DNA of 64,000 nt from Pseudomonas laurylsulfatiphila (GTDB lineage: Bacteria > Pseudomonadota > Gammaproteobacteria > Pseudomonadales > Pseudomonadaceae). Both the position numbers and the translations under genes were made by a program. This document shows positions 13,701-25,055 of the stretch, piece by piece. The first letter of the stretch is position 1; each line of letters starts with the position of its first letter. The stretch spans positions 1 through 64,000 of the forward strand of contig NZ_NIRS01000009.1 in assembly GCF_002934665.1 (NCBI RefSeq). The letters run 5' to 3'. A model generated the notes under the pieces. That model worked only from the letters and a program-made list of their open reading frames with translations. It was not told the DNA's origin and made no database searches.

Positions 13701-14965
13701 CCGGTGAGCTGGCCATCGCTGATGACTTCGGTCGTGAGCGTGAGCGTTACAAGCTGCCGTACGGTGCAGTGATTTCGGTTAAAGAAGGTGACAAGGTCGA
13801 CGCTGGCGCCATCGTGGCCAAGTGGGATCCGCATACTCACCCGATCGTTACCGAAATGAAAGGTACCGTGACCTACGTGGGCATGGAAGAAGGCATCACG
13901 ATCAAGCGTCAGACTGACGAATTGACCGGTATGACCAACATTGAAGTACTTGACGCGAAAGATCGTCCAGCTGCCGGTAAGGACATCCGTCCAGCCGTTA
14001 AGATGGTCGACGACAACGGCAAGGATCTGTTGCTGCCAGGCACTGACGTTATCGCTCAGTACTTCCTGCCAGCCAACGCCTTGGTCGGTGTAGCGGACGG
14101 TGCGAAGATTGCGATCGGTGATGTTATCGCTCGTATTCCGCAAGAAACTTCGAAGACCCGTGACATCACCGGTGGTCTGCCGCGTGTTGCCGACCTGTTC
14201 GAAGCCCGTCGTCCGAAAGAAGCGTCGATTCTGGCTGAAGTCAGCGGCACCATCGCGTTCGGTAAAGAGACCAAGGGCAAGCGCCGTCTGGTCATTACCC
14301 CGAACGACGGTAGCGATCCGTACGAAGAGCTGATTCCGAAGTGGCGTCACCTGAACGTGTTCGAAGGCGAACAGGTAAACCGCGGCGAAGTTATCTCCGA
14401 CGGTCCGAGCGATCCACACGACATCCTGCGTCTGCTGGGTGTGAGTGCGCTGGCCAAGTACATCGTTAACGAGATCCAGGACGTTTACCGTCTGCAAGGC
14501 GTGAAGATCAACGACAAGCACATCGAGACCATCCTGCGTCAGATGCTGCGTAAAGTTGAAATCGCTGAATCCGGCGATTCCAGTTTCATCAAGGGCGACC
14601 AGATGGAACTGACTCACGTACTGGTTGAGAACGAGCGCCTGGCGACTGAAGACAAGTTTGTCTCCAAGTTCACTCGTGTACTGCTGGGTATCACCAAGGC
14701 GTCGTTGTCCACCGAATCGTTCATCTCGGCGGCTTCCTTCCAGGAAACCACCCGCGTACTGACCGAAGCGGCGGTAACCGGCAAGCGCGATTACCTGCGC
14801 GGCCTGAAAGAAAACGTGGTCGTGGGTCGTCTGATCCCGGCAGGTACCGGTCTGGCTTATCACAGCGAGCGTAAGCGTCGCCGTGATGCAGACAAACCGT
14901 TGCGCGTAAGCGCCAGTGAAGTGGAAGCTGCACTGACCGAAGCGCTGAACTCGAGCGGTAACTGA
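10766..14965 (+). CDS. rpoC: RNA polymerase beta' subunit
   Basis: Beta' carries the catalytic magnesium in NADFDGDQM. The 1399-aa protein has the N-terminal zinc cluster [20 protein letters not shown], the bridge/trigger region ([16 protein letters not shown]), and a second zinc-type cluster near [15 protein letters not shown]. The start is the rare TTG at 10766. It is set by the strong ribosome-binding site AGGAGGAA (10753-10760) and by the N-terminus [19 protein letters not shown]. The weak start codon with a strong site may balance beta' output against beta. Confidence 0.99.
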   Translation: MKDLLNLLKNQGQVEEFDAIRIGLASPEMIRSWSFGEVKKPETINYRTFKPERDGLFCAKIFGPVKDYECLCGKYKRLKHRGVICEKCGVEVALAKVRRERMAHIELASPVAHIWFLKSLPSRIGLLMDMTLRDIERVLYFESYVVIDPGMTTLEKGQLLNDEQYFEALEEFGDDFDARMGAEAVRELLHAIDLEHEIGRLREEIPQTNSETKIKKLSKRLKLMEAFQGSGNLPEWMVLTVLPVLPPDLRPLVPLDGGRFATSDLNDLYRRVINRNNRLKRLLDLSAPDIIVRNEKRMLQEAVDALLDNGRRGRAITGSNKRPLKSLADMIKGKQGRFRQNLLGKRVDYSGRSVITVGPTLRLHQCGLPKKMALELFKPFIFGKLEMRGLATTIKAAKKMVERELPEVWDVLAEVIREHPVLLNRAPTLHRLGIQAFEPVLIEGKAIQLHPLVCAAYNADFDGDQMAVHVPLTLEAQLEARALMMSTNNILSPANGEPIIVPSQDVVLGLYYMTREAINAKGEGRVFADLQEVDRVFRAGEAALHAKVKVRINETVNDRDGGSVTNTRIVDTTVGRALLFQVVPKGLSYDVVNLPMKKKAISKLINQCYRVVGLKETVIFADQLMYTGFAYSTISGVSIGVNDFVIPDEKARIIGAATDEVKEIESQYASGLVTQGEKYNKVIDLWSKANDEVSKAMMANLSKEKVIDRHGVEVDQESFNSMYMMADSGARGSAAQIRQLAGMRGLMAKPDGSIIETPITANFREGLSVLQYFISTHGARKGLADTALKTANSGYLTRRLVDVAQDLVVTEIDCGTEHGLLMTPHIEGGDVVEPLGERVLGRVIARDVFKPGTEDVIVPAGTLVDEKWVEFIELNSIDEVIVRSPISCETRYGICAKCYGRDLARGHQVNIGEAVGVIAAQSIGEPGTQLTMRTFHIGGAASRTSAADSVQVKNGGTVRLHNLKHVERVDGHLVAVSRSGELAIADDFGRERERYKLPYGAVISVKEGDKVDAGAIVAKWDPHTHPIVTEMKGTVTYVGMEEGITIKRQTDELTGMTNIEVLDAKDRPAAGKDIRPAVKMVDDNGKDLLLPGTDVIAQYFLPANALVGVADGAKIAIGDVIARIPQETSKTRDITGGLPRVADLFEARRPKEASILAEVSGTIAFGKETKGKRRLVITPNDGSDPYEELIPKWRHLNVFEGEQVNRGEVISDGPSDPHDILRLLGVSALAKYIVNEIQDVYRLQGVKINDKHIETILRQMLRKVEIAESGDSSFIKGDQMELTHVLVENERLATEDKFVSKFTRVLLGITKASLSTESFISAASFQETTRVLTEAAVTGKRDYLRGLKENVVVGRLIPAGTGLAYHSERKRRRDADKPLRVSASEVEAALTEALNSSGN

Positions 14966-15061
14966 GTTCTGCGGTAAATGAGTGTGAGGCCCTGGTCACT
15001 CCGTTCATCGAATCGAGACAAATTGTCGAGATTGGATGAGCGGGGAGGGCGGGGCCTTGCC

Positions 15062-15090
15062 TTGACTGGGGACAAGATCCTCTTTAGACT
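15062..15090 (+). promoter_or_regulatory. str operon promoter (rpsL)
   Basis: TTGACT (15062-15067), 17-bp spacer, TAGACT (15085-15090). Transcription would start near 15097, about 85 bp before rpsL. It lies in the 216-bp rpoC-rpsL gap, in which I saw no clear intrinsic terminator. Confidence 0.75.
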
Positions 15091-15181
15091 CTTGTACCCC
15101 TAAATTTGGCGGGAACTCGTTCCTGCCATTTTGCTTTTCTTGCAAGACAATAGCGTCGCAAGACAACAGTGGAGCTAGTAG

Positions 15182-15553
15182 ATGGCAACTATCAACCAGC
15201 TGGTACGTCAGCCGCGTAAGCGTATCGTCGAGAAATCCGACGTGCCTGCGCTGCAGAACTGCCCGCAACGCCGTGGCGTGTGCACCCGCGTGTACACCAC
15301 CACGCCGAAAAAACCTAACTCGGCACTGCGTAAAGTATGCCGTGTGCGTCTGACCAACGGTTTCGAGGTTTCCTCGTACATCGGTGGTGAAGGCCACAAC
15401 CTGCAAGAGCACAGCGTGGTACTGATCCGCGGCGGTCGTGTAAAAGACTTGCCAGGTGTTCGTTATCACACCGTTCGCGGTTCGTTGGATACTTCCGGTG
15501 TTAAAGGTCGTAACCAGGGTCGTTCGAAGTACGGTACCAAGCGTCCGAAGTAA
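15182..15553 (+). CDS. rpsL: Ribosomal protein S12
   Basis: S12 lies at the decoding centre and affects translational accuracy. The 123-aa protein carries [13 protein letters not shown] and [13 protein letters not shown]. The lysines whose substitution usually gives streptomycin resistance are present in wild-type form. First gene of the str operon rpsL-rpsG-fusA-tuf. Confidence 0.98.
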
Positions 15554-15661
15554 TCGGCCGTTTTGCAGTTATTCATTTTATTGAGTCGATAAGAGTAAGG
15601 TCGGGCACGTATCCACTGGATCTGTCCCGGGCTAACCTGAAGACCGTTTGAGGGCTTATCA

Positions 15662-16135
15662 ATGCCAAGACGTCGCGTAGCAGCCAAGCGTGAGATTCTG
15701 GACGATCCGAAATACGGAAGCCAAATCCTCGCCAAATTCATGAACCACGTAATGGAAAGCGGCAAGAAAGCCGTTGCCGAGCGTATCGTTTATGGTGCCC
15801 TGGATACCGTGAAGGCTCGTAAGGCCGGCACCGATCCCCTGGAACTCTTCGAAAAAGCACTCGACGCCATCGCTCCGCTGGTCGAAGTGAAGTCGCGCCG
15901 CGTTGGTGGTGCTACTTACCAGGTTCCGGTCGAGGTTCGTCCTTCCCGTCGTAACGCTCTGGCAATGCGCTGGTTGGTAGACTTCGCTCGCAAGCGCGGC
16001 GAGAAGTCTATGGCTCTGCGTTTGGCTGGCGAACTGTTGGACGCCGCCGAAGGTAAAGGTGCTGCAGTTAAGAAGCGTGAAGACGTGCACCGTATGGCTG
16101 AAGCCAACAAGGCTTTCTCGCACTACCGCTTCTAA
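15662..16135 (+). CDS. rpsG: Ribosomal protein S7
   Basis: S7 nucleates assembly of the 30S head and contacts E-site tRNA; in E. coli it represses the str mRNA in the rpsL-rpsG gap. The 157-aa protein starts [15 protein letters not shown], has [13 protein letters not shown], and ends AFSHYRF. The gap from rpsL is 108 bp, long enough to hold such a regulatory site, but I cannot recognise one. Confidence 0.98.
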   Translation: MPRRRVAAKREILDDPKYGSQILAKFMNHVMESGKKAVAERIVYGALDTVKARKAGTDPLELFEKALDAIAPLVEVKSRRVGGATYQVPVEVRPSRRNALAMRWLVDFARKRGEKSMALRLAGELLDAAEGKGAAVKKREDVHRMAEANKAFSHYRF

Positions 16136-16165
16136 TTCTAGCGTCACTCATTTTGCGAGGGCTTT

Positions 16166-18271
16166 ATGGCTCGTACTACACCGATTAATCGCTACCGTAA
16201 CATCGGTATCGTTGCTCACGTGGATGCTGGTAAAACCACCACCACCGAGCGCGTCCTTTTTTACACTGGCAAAAGCCACAAGATGGGCGAAGTGCATGAC
16301 GGCGCTGCGACCACTGACTGGATGGTTCAGGAGCAGGAGCGTGGTATTACCATTACTTCTGCTGCCATTACCGCCTTCTGGCAGGGTTCGGCCAAGCAGC
16401 ACAAAGACCAATACCGCTTCAACGTCATCGATACCCCGGGCCACGTAGACTTCACCATTGAAGTTGAACGTTCCCTGCGTGTACTCGACGGCGCGGTCGT
16501 TGTGTTCTGCGGCACCTCCGGCGTTGAGCCTCAGTCCGAAACCGTATGGCGTCAAGCCAACAAGTACGGCGTTCCACGTATCGTTTACGTGAACAAGATG
16601 GACCGTGCCGGTGCGAACTTCCTGCGCGTGATCGCTCAGATCAAGCAGCGTCTGGGTCACACTCCGGTGCCTATCCAGCTGGCTATCGGTTCCGAAGACA
16701 ACTTCCAGGGTCAGATCGATCTGATGACCATGGAAGCCGTTTACTGGAACGATGCCGACAAGGGTATGACTCCTCGTCGTGAAGCCATCCCTGCTGAATT
16801 GCAGGAGCTGGCTGAAGAGTGGCGCAACAACATGGTTGAGGCTGCGGCCGAAGCCAGCGAAGAGCTGATGAACAAGTACCTCGAAGGGGAAGAGCTCTCC
16901 ATCGAGGAAATCAAGGGTGCTCTGCGTCAGCGTACTATCGCTGGTGAGATCGTTCTGGCTGTTTGCGGTTCTTCCTTCAAGAACAAGGGTGTTCCCCTGG
17001 TTCTCGACGCCGTTATCGACTACCTGCCTGCTCCAACCGACATTCCTGCCATCAAGGGTACTGACCCGGATGACGAGGAAAAGCAGATGGAGCGTCATGC
17101 AGATGACAACGAGCCGTTCTCGGCTCTGGCGTTCAAGATCGCTACCGACCCATTCGTGGGTACCTTGACCTTCGTCCGCGTTTACTCGGGCGTGTTGGCC
17201 TCCGGCGACGGCGTGATCAACTCGGTCAAAGGCAAGAAAGAGCGCGTGGGCCGTATGGTGCAGATGCACGCAAACGCCCGTGAAGAGATCAAGGAAGTAC
17301 GCGCTGGTGACATCGCGGCCCTGATCGGCATGAAGGACGTCACCACTGGTGAAACCTTGTGCAACGCTGACAAGCCAATCATCCTGGTTCGCATGGACTT
17401 CCCGGAGCCGGTTATTTCGGTTGCCGTTGAGCCTAAGACCAAGGATGACCAGGAAAAAATGGGTATCGCTCTGGGCAAGCTTGCTCAGGAAGACCCGTCT
17501 TTCCGCGTCAAGACTGATGAAGAGACTGGTCAAACGATCATCTCTGGCATGGGCGAGCTGCACCTGGACATCCTGGTTGACCGGATGCGCCGTGAGTTCA
17601 ACGTCGAAGCCAACATCGGTAAGCCTCAGGTTTCCTATCGTGAGCGCATCACGAAGAACTGCGAAATCGAAGGCAAGTTCGTTCGTCAATCCGGTGGTCG
17701 TGGCCAGTTCGGCCATTGCTGGATCCGTTTTGCTCCTGCTGACGAAGGTCAGGAAGGTCTGCAATTCGTGAACGAAGTAGTGGGTGGTGTGGTTCCTAAG
17801 GAATACATCCCGGCTATCCAGAAGGGTATCGAAGAGCAGATGAAGAACGGCGTAGTTGCCGGCTATCCGCTGATCGGCCTGAAGGCTACCGTGTTTGATG
17901 GTTCTTACCACGACGTCGACTCGAACGAGATGGCGTTTAAGGTGGCTGCTTCCATGGCGACCAAGCAACTGGCCCAGAAGGGTGGTGGTGAGTTGCTCGA
18001 GCCGATCATGGCAGTAGAGGTTGTTACGCCTGAAGACTATATGGGTGACGTGATGGGCGACCTCAATCGTCGTCGCGGCATGATTCTGGGTATGGAAGAC
18101 ACGGTTTCCGGTAAAGTGATCCGTGCTGAAGTTCCGTTGGGCGAGATGTTCGGTTATGCGACCGACGTTCGTTCGATGTCCCAGGGTCGCGCAAGCTACT
18201 CTATGGAATTCAAAAAATACAATACGGCTCCGTCGCACATCGTCGAAACCGTTACCAAAAAACAAGGCTGA
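16166..18271 (+). CDS. fusA: Elongation factor G
   Basis: EF-G drives tRNA-mRNA translocation and, with RRF, ribosome recycling. The 701-aa protein begins with the G domain: P-loop AHVDAGKTT (17-25), DTPGH near residue 90 and NKMD. Domains II-V follow, including RGQFGH and the C-terminal [18 protein letters not shown]. The length and the str-operon location mark it as the main housekeeping copy (FusA1 type) rather than the shorter paralogue found elsewhere in many pseudomonads. Confidence 0.98.
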   Translation: MARTTPINRYRNIGIVAHVDAGKTTTTERVLFYTGKSHKMGEVHDGAATTDWMVQEQERGITITSAAITAFWQGSAKQHKDQYRFNVIDTPGHVDFTIEVERSLRVLDGAVVVFCGTSGVEPQSETVWRQANKYGVPRIVYVNKMDRAGANFLRVIAQIKQRLGHTPVPIQLAIGSEDNFQGQIDLMTMEAVYWNDADKGMTPRREAIPAELQELAEEWRNNMVEAAAEASEELMNKYLEGEELSIEEIKGALRQRTIAGEIVLAVCGSSFKNKGVPLVLDAVIDYLPAPTDIPAIKGTDPDDEEKQMERHADDNEPFSALAFKIATDPFVGTLTFVRVYSGVLASGDGVINSVKGKKERVGRMVQMHANAREEIKEVRAGDIAALIGMKDVTTGETLCNADKPIILVRMDFPEPVISVAVEPKTKDDQEKMGIALGKLAQEDPSFRVKTDEETGQTIISGMGELHLDILVDRMRREFNVEANIGKPQVSYRERITKNCEIEGKFVRQSGGRGQFGHCWIRFAPADEGQEGLQFVNEVVGGVVPKEYIPAIQKGIEEQMKNGVVAGYPLIGLKATVFDGSYHDVDSNEMAFKVAASMATKQLAQKGGGELLEPIMAVEVVTPEDYMGDVMGDLNRRRGMILGMEDTVSGKVIRAEVPLGEMFGYATDVRSMSQGRASYSMEFKKYNTAPSHIVETVTKKQG

Positions 18272-18301
18272 TTCAGTCCTTTAGGCAAGGAGTTAATTGT
18301 C

Positions 18302-19495
18302 GTGGCTAAAGAAAAATTTGATCGTTCCCTACCGCACGTCAACGTTGGCACCATCGGTCACGTTGACCACGGTAAAACCACTCTGACCGCAGCTCTGACT
18401 CGCGTTTGCTCCGAAGTTTTCGGTTCCGCAATCGTTGATTTCGATAAAATCGACAGCGCTCCAGAAGAAAAAGCTCGTGGTATCACCATCAACACCGCGC
18501 ACGTCGAGTACAACTCGAAGATCCGTCACTACGCTCACGTTGACTGCCCAGGTCACGCTGACTATGTGAAGAACATGATCACCGGTGCTGCCCAGATGGA
18601 CGGCGCGATCCTGGTTTGCTCGGCCGCTGATGGTCCGATGCCACAAACCCGTGAGCACATCCTGCTGTCCCGTCAGGTAGGCGTTCCGTACATCGTGGTT
18701 TTCCTGAACAAGGCTGACCTGGTAGACGACGCTGAGCTGCTGGAACTGGTCGAGATGGAAGTTCGCGACCTGCTGTCCACCTACGACTTCCCGGGCGATG
18801 ACACTCCAATCATCATCGGTTCGGCTCGTATGGCGCTGGAAGGCAAAGACGACAACGAAATGGGCACCACTGCCGTTCGTAAACTGGTTGAGACTCTGGA
18901 CAGCTACATCCCAGAACCAGAGCGTGCTATCGACAAGCCATTCCTGATGCCAATCGAAGACGTATTCTCGATCTCGGGTCGTGGTACTGTTGTGACTGGT
19001 CGTATCGAGCGCGGTATCGTTCGCGTTCAAGATGCACTGGAAATCGTTGGTCTGCGTGACACCACCACCACCACCTGCACTGGTGTTGAAATGTTCCGCA
19101 AGCTGCTCGACGAAGGTCGTGCTGGCGAGAACTGCGGCGTTCTGCTGCGTGGTACCAAGCGTGACGACGTTGAGCGTGGCCAGGTTCTGGTTAAGCCAGG
19201 TTCGGTTAAGCCGCACACCAAGTTCACCGCAGAAGTTTACGTTCTGAGCAAGGAAGAAGGCGGCCGTCACACTCCGTTCTTCAAAGGCTACCGTCCACAG
19301 TTCTACTTCCGTACTACTGACGTGACTGGTAACTGCCAGCTGCCAGAAGGCGTTGAAATGGTAATGCCAGGTGATAACATCCAGATGGAAGTTACCCTGA
19401 TCAAGACCATCGCAATGGAAGACGGTCTGCGTTTCGCTATCCGTGAAGGCGGTCGTACCGTCGGCGCTGGCGTCGTAGCCAAAATCATCGAGTAA
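18302..19495 (+). CDS. tuf: Elongation factor Tu
   Basis: EF-Tu delivers aminoacyl-tRNA to the ribosome. The 397-aa protein has the G1 motif GHVDHGKT (19-26), the G3 motif DCPGHADY and the G4 motif NKAD. Domains II and III follow and it ends [10 protein letters not shown]. The start codon is GTG (18302), with AAGGAG at 18288-18293. It closes the str operon and is followed by a strong terminator. It is the only tuf in the window; the usual tufB locus between tRNA-Thr and tRNA-Trp is empty. Confidence 0.98.
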   Translation: MAKEKFDRSLPHVNVGTIGHVDHGKTTLTAALTRVCSEVFGSAIVDFDKIDSAPEEKARGITINTAHVEYNSKIRHYAHVDCPGHADYVKNMITGAAQMDGAILVCSAADGPMPQTREHILLSRQVGVPYIVVFLNKADLVDDAELLELVEMEVRDLLSTYDFPGDDTPIIIGSARMALEGKDDNEMGTTAVRKLVETLDSYIPEPERAIDKPFLMPIEDVFSISGRGTVVTGRIERGIVRVQDALEIVGLRDTTTTTCTGVEMFRKLLDEGRAGENCGVLLRGTKRDDVERGQVLVKPGSVKPHTKFTAEVYVLSKEEGGRHTPFFKGYRPQFYFRTTDVTGNCQLPEGVEMVMPGDNIQMEVTLIKTIAMEDGLRFAIREGGRTVGAGVVAKIIE

Positions 19496-19529
19496 GCATC
19501 TCTTTTGAGATAGCTTCGATGCTTTGAAA

Positions 19530-19556
19530 AGCCCCCGCTCAGCGGGGGCTTTTTTA
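19530..19556 (+). terminator. str operon terminator
   Basis: A perfect 9-bp GC-rich stem AGCCCCCGC (19530-19538) / GCGGGGGCT (19542-19550), with loop TCA, runs into TTTTT. It ends 6 bp before the -35 box of the rpsJ promoter. Confidence 0.95.
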
Positions 19557-19561
19557 TTGGG

Positions 19562-19590
19562 TTGACACCTATCTGGGGCGTCTATAGAAT
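19562..19590 (+). promoter_or_regulatory. S10 operon promoter
   Basis: TTGACA (19562-19567), 17-bp spacer, TAGAAT (19585-19590), then TGCGCCTCC. A start near 19597 gives a leader of only about 56 nt before rpsJ. That is too short for the E. coli-type L4-responsive S10 leader. Confidence 0.88.
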
Positions 19591-19652
19591 TGCGCCTCCT
19601 TTTAACGGGCGTATTGCGCCCGGTGGGAATAGCAGCCGGAGTCTGAAATCCA

Positions 19653-19964
19653 ATGCAAAATCAGCAAATCCGTATCAGGTTGAAGGCTTTCGACCATCGC
19701 CTGATCGACCAATCAACCCAGGAAATCGTGGAAACCGCGAAACGTACTGGTGCTCAAGTGCGTGGTCCAATTCCACTGCCTACCCGTAAAGAGCGGTTCA
19801 CCGTTCTGGTCTCCCCGCACGTCAACAAAGACGCGCGTGACCAGTACGAGATCCGTACTCATAAGCGCGTTCTGGACATCGTCCAGCCAACGGATAAAAC
19901 CGTTGATGCTCTTATGAAGCTTGATCTTGCGGCCGGTGTGGAAGTGCAGATCAGCCTCGGCTAA
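19653..19964 (+). CDS. rpsJ: Ribosomal protein S10 / NusE
   Basis: S10 is a 30S head protein and, as NusE, joins NusB on boxA RNA and NusG in antitermination. The 103-aa protein starts [19 protein letters not shown] and carries [15 protein letters not shown] and the loop [17 protein letters not shown]. First gene of the S10 group, 56 nt after the predicted transcript start. Confidence 0.98.
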
Positions 19965-20044
19965 GACTCGGTCTTAGTCGTGTAACGCTCTGAAATGGGC
20001 GGCCATAGCGGGTGAAAGCCCCGTACACTCATGAGGTTTACAAC

Positions 20045-20680
20045 ATGACTATTGGTGTAGTCGGTCGTAAATGCGGTATGACCCGTATTTTCACCGAAGA
20101 AGGTGTCTCCATTCCGGTCACGGTCATTGAGATCGAGCCGAATCGCGTCACCCAGTTCAAAACTGAAGAGACCGATGGCTATCGTGCAGTGCAAGTCACT
20201 GTCGGCGAGCGTCGTGCTTCGCGTGTAACAGCAGCTCAGGCTGGCCACTTCGCTAAGGCGAACGTTGCCGCTGGTCGTACCGTAATGGAATTCCGTCTTG
20301 AAGAAGGCGAGTACCAGGCCGGCGATCTGATCAACGCTGAAATCTTCGCCGCTGGTCAACTGGTTGATGTAACCGGTCAGTCCAAAGGTAAAGGCTTCCA
20401 GGGTACGATCAAGCGTTGGAATTTCCGCGGGCAAGATAACACCCACGGTAACTCCGTATCCCACCGCGTTCCAGGCTCTATCGGCCAGTGCCAGACTCCT
20501 GGTCGTGTATTCAAGGGCAAAAAAATGTCCGGTCATATGGGCGCTGAGCGCGTGACCGTGCAGTCCCTCGAAGTAGTGCGCGTGGACGCTGAACGCAATC
20601 TGTTGTTGGTCAAGGGCGCTGTTCCTGGCGCTACTGGCGGCAACTTGGTTGTACGTCCAGCAGCCAAGGCTCGCGGTTAA
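20045..20680 (+). CDS. rplC: Ribosomal protein L3
   Basis: L3 binds near the 3' end of 23S rRNA and its extension reaches the peptidyl-transferase centre. The 211-aa protein begins [16 protein letters not shown] and has the conserved central extension ([24 protein letters not shown]). I chose ATG 20045; an upstream in-frame start at 20012 would add 11 residues unlike any L3. Confidence 0.97.
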   Translation: MTIGVVGRKCGMTRIFTEEGVSIPVTVIEIEPNRVTQFKTEETDGYRAVQVTVGERRASRVTAAQAGHFAKANVAAGRTVMEFRLEEGEYQAGDLINAEIFAAGQLVDVTGQSKGKGFQGTIKRWNFRGQDNTHGNSVSHRVPGSIGQCQTPGRVFKGKKMSGHMGAERVTVQSLEVVRVDAERNLLLVKGAVPGATGGNLVVRPAAKARG

Positions 20681-20692
20681 GGGGAAGCTGAC

Positions 20693-21295
20693 ATGCAATT
20701 AAATGTAAATGACGCTCAAGCGATCGAAGTTTCCGAACTGACATTTGGCGGCGAATTCAACGAGACGCTGGTTCACCAAGCAGTCGTGGCCTACATGGCC
20801 GGCGGCCGTCAGGGTTCCAAGCAGCAAAAGACCCGTTCCGACGTTCGTGGTGGCGGCAAGCGCCCATGGCGTCAGAAAGGTACTGGCCGTGCTCGTGCCG
20901 GTACTATCCGTAGCCCAATCTGGCGTGGCGGCGGTACCACTTTCGCAGCTCGTCCTCAGGATCACTCCCAGAAGCTGAACAAGAAGATGTACCGCGCAGC
21001 AATGCGTTCCATCCTTGCTGAGCTGGTGCGTACTGATCGTCTGGTCGTGGTTCAGGATTTCGCCGTTGAAACGCCGAAAACCAAAGACCTGCTGGGCAAG
21101 CTGAACAACATGAGCCTGACCGATGTTCTGATCGTGTCGGACGCTGTTGATCAGAACCTGTACCTGGCTGCTCGTAACCTGCCACACGTAGATGTACGTG
21201 ACGTGCAAGGTTCCGATCCAGTTAGTCTGATCGCATACGACAAGGTGTTGATCACCGTGTCGGCCGTGAAGAAATTCGAGGAGCTGCTGGGATGA
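20693..21295 (+). CDS. rplD: Ribosomal protein L4
   Basis: L4 is an early-assembly 50S protein whose loop lines the exit tunnel; in E. coli it also represses the S10 operon. The 200-aa protein has the tunnel loop near [19 protein letters not shown] and a C-terminal domain ending [12 protein letters not shown]. Its last four bases overlap rplW (ATGA), giving coupled translation. Confidence 0.98.
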
Positions 21296-21591
21296 ACCAG
21301 GAACGCGTATTTAAAGTTCTGCTTGGCCCGCACGTTTCCGAGAAGGCTACGGTTCTGGCAGACAAGAAAGGCCAGTTCGTTTTCAAGGTTGCTACTGACG
21401 CAACCAAGCTGGAAATCAAGAAGGCCGTCGAAAGCCTGTTCAGCGTGAAAGTAGAGCGTGTAACTACCCTGAATGTTCTGGGTAAGAGCAAGCGCACTGC
21501 TCGCGGTCTGGGCAAGCGTAATGACTGGAAGAAGGCAGTTATCTCCCTTCAGCCAGGCCAAGATCTCGATTTCAGCAGCAGTGCTGAGTAA
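21292..21591 (+). CDS. rplW: Ribosomal protein L23
   Basis: L23 sits at the tunnel exit and docks trigger factor and SRP. The 99-aa protein starts [20 protein letters not shown] and has the [20 protein letters not shown] region followed by the loop [19 protein letters not shown]. It overlaps rplD by 4 bp. Confidence 0.98.
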
Positions 21592-21605
21592 GGAAGGGGT
21601 GCATC

Positions 21606-22430
21606 ATGGCAATCGTTAAATGCAAACCGACTTCCCCTGGCCGCCGTTTTGTGGTCAAGGTGGTCAACCAGGAGCTGCATAAAGGCGCTCCTCACGCACC
21701 GCTGCTCGAGAAGAAATCGAAGACTGGTGGTCGTAACAACAATGGCCGTATTACCACTCGTCACATCGGTGGTGGTCATAAGCAGCATTACCGTATGGTC
21801 GATTTCCGTCGCAACGACAAAGATGGCATCGTCGCCACTGTCGAGCGTATCGAATACGATCCAAACCGTACTGCTCACATCGCACTGCTCTGCTACGCAG
21901 ACGGCGAGCGCCGCTACATCATCGCCCCTAAAGGCGTGAGTGCTGGCGACCAGCTGATCGCAGGCGCTCTGGCTCCAATCAAGCCAGGCAACGCTCTGCA
22001 ACTGCGCAACATTCCAGTCGGTTCTACCGTACACGGCATCGAACTGAAGCCAGGTAAAGGCGCGCAGATCGCTCGTTCCGCTGGTGCTTCGGCTCAGCTG
22101 ATCGCTCGTGAAGGCGTGTACGTTACCCTGCGTCTGCGTTCCGGTGAAATGCGTAAAGTCCTGGCTGAATGCCGTGCGACCCTGGGCGAAGTCTCGAACT
22201 CCGAGCACAGCCTGCGTTCGCTGGGTAAAGCCGGTGCCAAACGCTGGCGTGGCGTTCGCCCAACCGTTCGTGGTGTTGCCATGAACCCGGTTGACCACCC
22301 ACATGGTGGTGGTGAAGGTCGTACCTCTGGTGGTCGTCATCCGGTATCGCCATGGGGCTTCCCGACTAAGGGCGCGAAGACTCGTGGTAATAAGCGTACC
22401 GACAAAATGATCGTCCGTCGTCGCAAGTAA
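21606..22430 (+). CDS. rplB: Ribosomal protein L2
   Basis: L2 is needed for subunit association and supports the peptidyl-transferase centre. The 274-aa protein begins [20 protein letters not shown] and has the conserved C-terminal loop [21 protein letters not shown], whose histidine is the invariant residue near the active site. Confidence 0.98.
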   Translation: MAIVKCKPTSPGRRFVVKVVNQELHKGAPHAPLLEKKSKTGGRNNNGRITTRHIGGGHKQHYRMVDFRRNDKDGIVATVERIEYDPNRTAHIALLCYADGERRYIIAPKGVSAGDQLIAGALAPIKPGNALQLRNIPVGSTVHGIELKPGKGAQIARSAGASAQLIAREGVYVTLRLRSGEMRKVLAECRATLGEVSNSEHSLRSLGKAGAKRWRGVRPTVRGVAMNPVDHPHGGGEGRTSGGRHPVSPWGFPTKGAKTRGNKRTDKMIVRRRK

Positions 22431-22446
22431 ATAGAGGGATACGACA

Positions 22447-22722
22447 GTGCCACGTTCTCTGAAAAAAGGTCCTTTTATCGATCTTCACCTACTGAAGAAG
22501 ATCGAAGTGGCGGCGGAAAAGAACGATCGCAAACCGGTGAAAACCTGGTCGCGTCGTTCGATGATCCTGCCACAAATGGTCGGTCTGACCATCGCAGTAC
22601 ACAACGGTCGTCAGCACGTCCCAGTTCTCGTGAACGAAGACATGGTCGGCCACAAACTGGGCGAGTTCGCCGGTACCCGCACTTATCGCGGGCACGTGGC
22701 AGACAAGAAAGCCAAGCGTTAA
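22447..22722 (+). CDS. rpsS: Ribosomal protein S19
   Basis: S19 lies in the 30S head with S13 near A-site tRNA. The 91-aa protein starts at GTG (22447) and encodes [17 protein letters not shown]; it contains [16 protein letters not shown] and [13 protein letters not shown]. The N-terminus matches the family exactly, so the GTG start is secure. Confidence 0.97.
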   Translation: MPRSLKKGPFIDLHLLKKIEVAAEKNDRKPVKTWSRRSMILPQMVGLTIAVHNGRQHVPVLVNEDMVGHKLGEFAGTRTYRGHVADKKAKR

Positions 22723-22733
22723 GGGGTTAGGAA

Positions 22734-23066
22734 ATGGAAGTAGCCGCTAAGTTGTCGGGCGCTCGAATCTCCGCCCAGAAAGCCCGCTTGGTCGCCGACC
22801 AGATCCGCGGGAAGAAGGTGGGCGAAGCGCTCAACCTGTTGGCTTTCAGCAGTAAGAAAGCCGCCGAGATCATGAAGAAAGTGCTGGAGTCGGCCGTAGC
22901 CAACGCCGAGCATAACGAAGGCGCAGACGTTGATGACCTGAAGGTCAGCACCGTTTTCGTCAACGAAGGGCGTTCGCTGAAGCGCATCATGCCACGTGCC
23001 AAAGGCCGTGCTGATCGCATCGTCAAGCGGTCTTGCCATATCACTGTCAAGGTTGCTGACAAGTAA
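22734..23066 (+). CDS. rplV: Ribosomal protein L22
   Basis: L22's hairpin lines the exit tunnel. The 110-aa protein starts [19 protein letters not shown] and carries the hairpin [20 protein letters not shown], in which changes can give macrolide resistance; none is evident. It follows rpsS after 11 bp. Confidence 0.97.
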
Positions 23067-23079
23067 CGGAGTCGAAGAG

Positions 23080-23766
23080 ATGGGTCAGAAAGTACATCCC
23101 ATTGGCATTCGCCTGGGAATCGTCAAGGAGCACACCTCCGTCTGGTACGCAGACGGTCGGACTTATGCGGACTATTTGCTCGCAGATCTGAATGTGCGTG
23201 AGTACCTCCAAGACAAACTAAAAAGCGCGTCCGTAAGCCGTATCGATATCCATCGTCCGGCCCAAACTGCACGCATCACCATCCACACCGCTCGTCCAGG
23301 TATCGTTATCGGGAAGAAAGGTGAAGATGTTGAGAAACTGCGTCAGGACCTGACCAAGCAAATGGGTGTGCCTGTGCACATCAATATCGAAGAGATCCGC
23401 AAGCCGGAGCTCGACGGTATGCTGGTTGCGCAGAGCGTAGCTCAGCAGCTGGAGCGTCGCGTAATGTTCCGTCGTGCTATGAAGCGCGCCGTACAGAACG
23501 CCATGCGCATTGGTGCCAAAGGCATCAAAATCCAAGTGAGCGGTCGTCTCGGCGGTGCTGAAATCGCACGTACTGAATGGTATCGCGAAGGTCGTGTGCC
23601 ATTGCACACCCTGCGTGCCGACATCGACTATGCCAACTACGAAGCTCACACCACTTACGGTGTGATCGGTGTAAAGGTTTGGATCTTCAAAGGCGAAGTA
23701 ATTGGTGGTCGCCAAGAAGAACTGAAACCACAAGCACCAGCGCCTCGTAAAAAAGCTGCTAAGTAA
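23080..23766 (+). CDS. rpsC: Ribosomal protein S3
   Basis: S3 forms part of the mRNA entry channel and its helicase activity. The 228-aa protein begins [14 protein letters not shown], includes the KH domain signature [16 protein letters not shown], and ends in a basic tail [10 protein letters not shown] chose ATG 23080, just after GGAG and GAAGAG; an earlier in-frame start at 22996 would lie inside rplV. Confidence 0.97.
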   Translation: MGQKVHPIGIRLGIVKEHTSVWYADGRTYADYLLADLNVREYLQDKLKSASVSRIDIHRPAQTARITIHTARPGIVIGKKGEDVEKLRQDLTKQMGVPVHINIEEIRKPELDGMLVAQSVAQQLERRVMFRRAMKRAVQNAMRIGAKGIKIQVSGRLGGAEIARTEWYREGRVPLHTLRADIDYANYEAHTTYGVIGVKVWIFKGEVIGGRQEELKPQAPAPRKKAAK

Positions 23767-23778
23767 GGGGTACGCCAA

Positions 23779-24192
23779 ATGTTGCAACCAAAGCGTACGA
23801 AGTTCCGCAAGCAAATGACTGGTCACAACCGTGGCCTGGCATTGCGCGGTAGCAAAGTCAGCTTCGGCGAGTTCGCGCTGAAGTCTGTTGCTCGTGGTCG
23901 TCTCACCGCTCGTCAGATCGAGTCAGCGCGTCGTGCTCTGACCCGTCACGTAAAACGTGGCGGCAAGATCTGGATCCGTGTATTCCCGGACAAGCCGATC
24001 TCCAAAAAACCTCTCGAGGTTCGTATGGGTAAAGGTAAGGGTAACGTGGAGTACTGGGTTGCCCAGATTCAGCCAGGCAAAGTCCTGTATGAAATCGAGG
24101 GTGTTTCTGAAGAGCTGGCGCGTGAGGCTTTCGCCCTGGCTGCTGCAAAGCTGCCGCTCGCCACCTCCTTTGTTAAACGGACGGTGATGTGA
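23779..24192 (+). CDS. rplP: Ribosomal protein L16
   Basis: L16 binds 23S rRNA near the A site and completes the 50S active site late in assembly. The 137-aa protein starts [19 protein letters not shown] and has [15 protein letters not shown] and [12 protein letters not shown]. The TGA stop shares its last base with the rpmC ATG. Confidence 0.97.
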
Positions 24193-24383
24193 TGAAAGCG
24201 AATGAACTTCGTGAAAAATCCGCACAGCAGCTGAACGAGCAACTGCTCGGCCTGCTGCGCGACCAGTTCAATCTGCGTATGCAGAAAGCAACTGGCCAGT
24301 TGGGGCAGTCTCATCTGCTCTCGCAAGTTAAGCGTGACATCGCTCGCGTGAAGACTGTGCTCAACCAGCAGGCAGGTAAGTAA
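24192..24383 (+). CDS. rpmC: Ribosomal protein L29
   Basis: L29 is a small helical protein near the tunnel exit and part of the trigger factor docking site. The 63-aa protein is [18 protein letters not shown], then RMQKATGQL and [10 protein letters not shown]. The ATG at 24192 overlaps the rplP stop (TGATG); a GTG codon directly before it is in frame but would add an unneeded residue. Confidence 0.96.
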
Positions 24384-24385
24384 TC

Positions 24386-24652
24386 ATGGCTGAAGCCGAA
24401 AAAACTGTCCGTACGCTGACTGGCCGTGTTGTCAGCGACAAGATGGACAAAACCATCACCGTTCTGATCGAGCGTCGCGTTAAGCACCCGATCTACGGTA
24501 AATACGTTAAGCGTTCGACTAAGCTGCACGCGCACGACGAAACCAATCAGTGCCACATCGGCGACAAAGTCACTATTCGTGAAACTCGTCCTTTGGCCAA
24601 GACCAAGTCTTGGGCGCTGGTTGATGTTCTCGAACGCGCTGTGGAAGTCTAA
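24386..24652 (+). CDS. rpsQ: Ribosomal protein S17
   Basis: S17 is a primary 16S rRNA-binding protein of the 30S body. The 88-aa OB-fold protein has [20 protein letters not shown] and [23 protein letters not shown]. It lies 2 bp after rpmC. Confidence 0.97.
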   Translation: MAEAEKTVRTLTGRVVSDKMDKTITVLIERRVKHPIYGKYVKRSTKLHAHDETNQCHIGDKVTIRETRPLAKTKSWALVDVLERAVEV

Positions 24653-24675
24653 GGACTAGGGGTCGGAGAAATTAT

Positions 24676-25044
24676 ATGATTCAGACTCAATCCATGCTCG
24701 ATGTGGCCGATAACAGCGGCGCTCGCCGCGTTATGTGCATCAAGGTGCTGGGTGGCTCCCATCGTCGTTACGCTGGTATCGGTGACATCATCAAAGTTAC
24801 CGTCAAGGAAGCAATTCCTCGCGGTAAAGTGAAAAAAGGCCAAGTGATGACTGCTGTTGTAGTCCGCACTCGTCACGGCGTACGTCGTGCTGATGGCTCC
24901 ATTATCCGCTTTGATGGCAACGCTGCTGTTCTGTTGAACAACAAGCAAGAGCCGATCGGCACCCGTATCTTTGGGCCAGTGACCCGTGAACTTCGTACTG
25001 AGAAGTTCATGAAGATCGTCTCGCTCGCCCCAGAAGTGCTGTAA
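24676..25044 (+). CDS. rplN: Ribosomal protein L14
   Basis: L14 forms an intersubunit bridge with 16S rRNA and is the target of the silencing factor RsfS. The 122-aa protein starts [19 protein letters not shown] and contains [12 protein letters not shown] and [10 protein letters not shown]. First gene of the classical spc group. It is joined to the S10 group here with only a 23-bp gap and no visible terminator. Confidence 0.97.
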   Translation: MIQTQSMLDVADNSGARRVMCIKVLGGSHRRYAGIGDIIKVTVKEAIPRGKVKKGQVMTAVVVRTRHGVRRADGSIIRFDGNAAVLLNNKQEPIGTRIFGPVTRELRTEKFMKIVSLAPEVL

Positions 25045-25055
25045 GGAGATCCGAC

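Noticed and set aside
15182-15553. Possible streptomycin-resistance changes in rpsL
   Set aside because: The key lysines in TTPKKPN and GGRVKDLPG are unaltered.
16148-18265. Antisense open frame of about 700 codons opposite fusA, with similar ones opposite secY, uvrA and lhr
   Set aside because: Same codon-bias effect; the sense genes are unambiguous.
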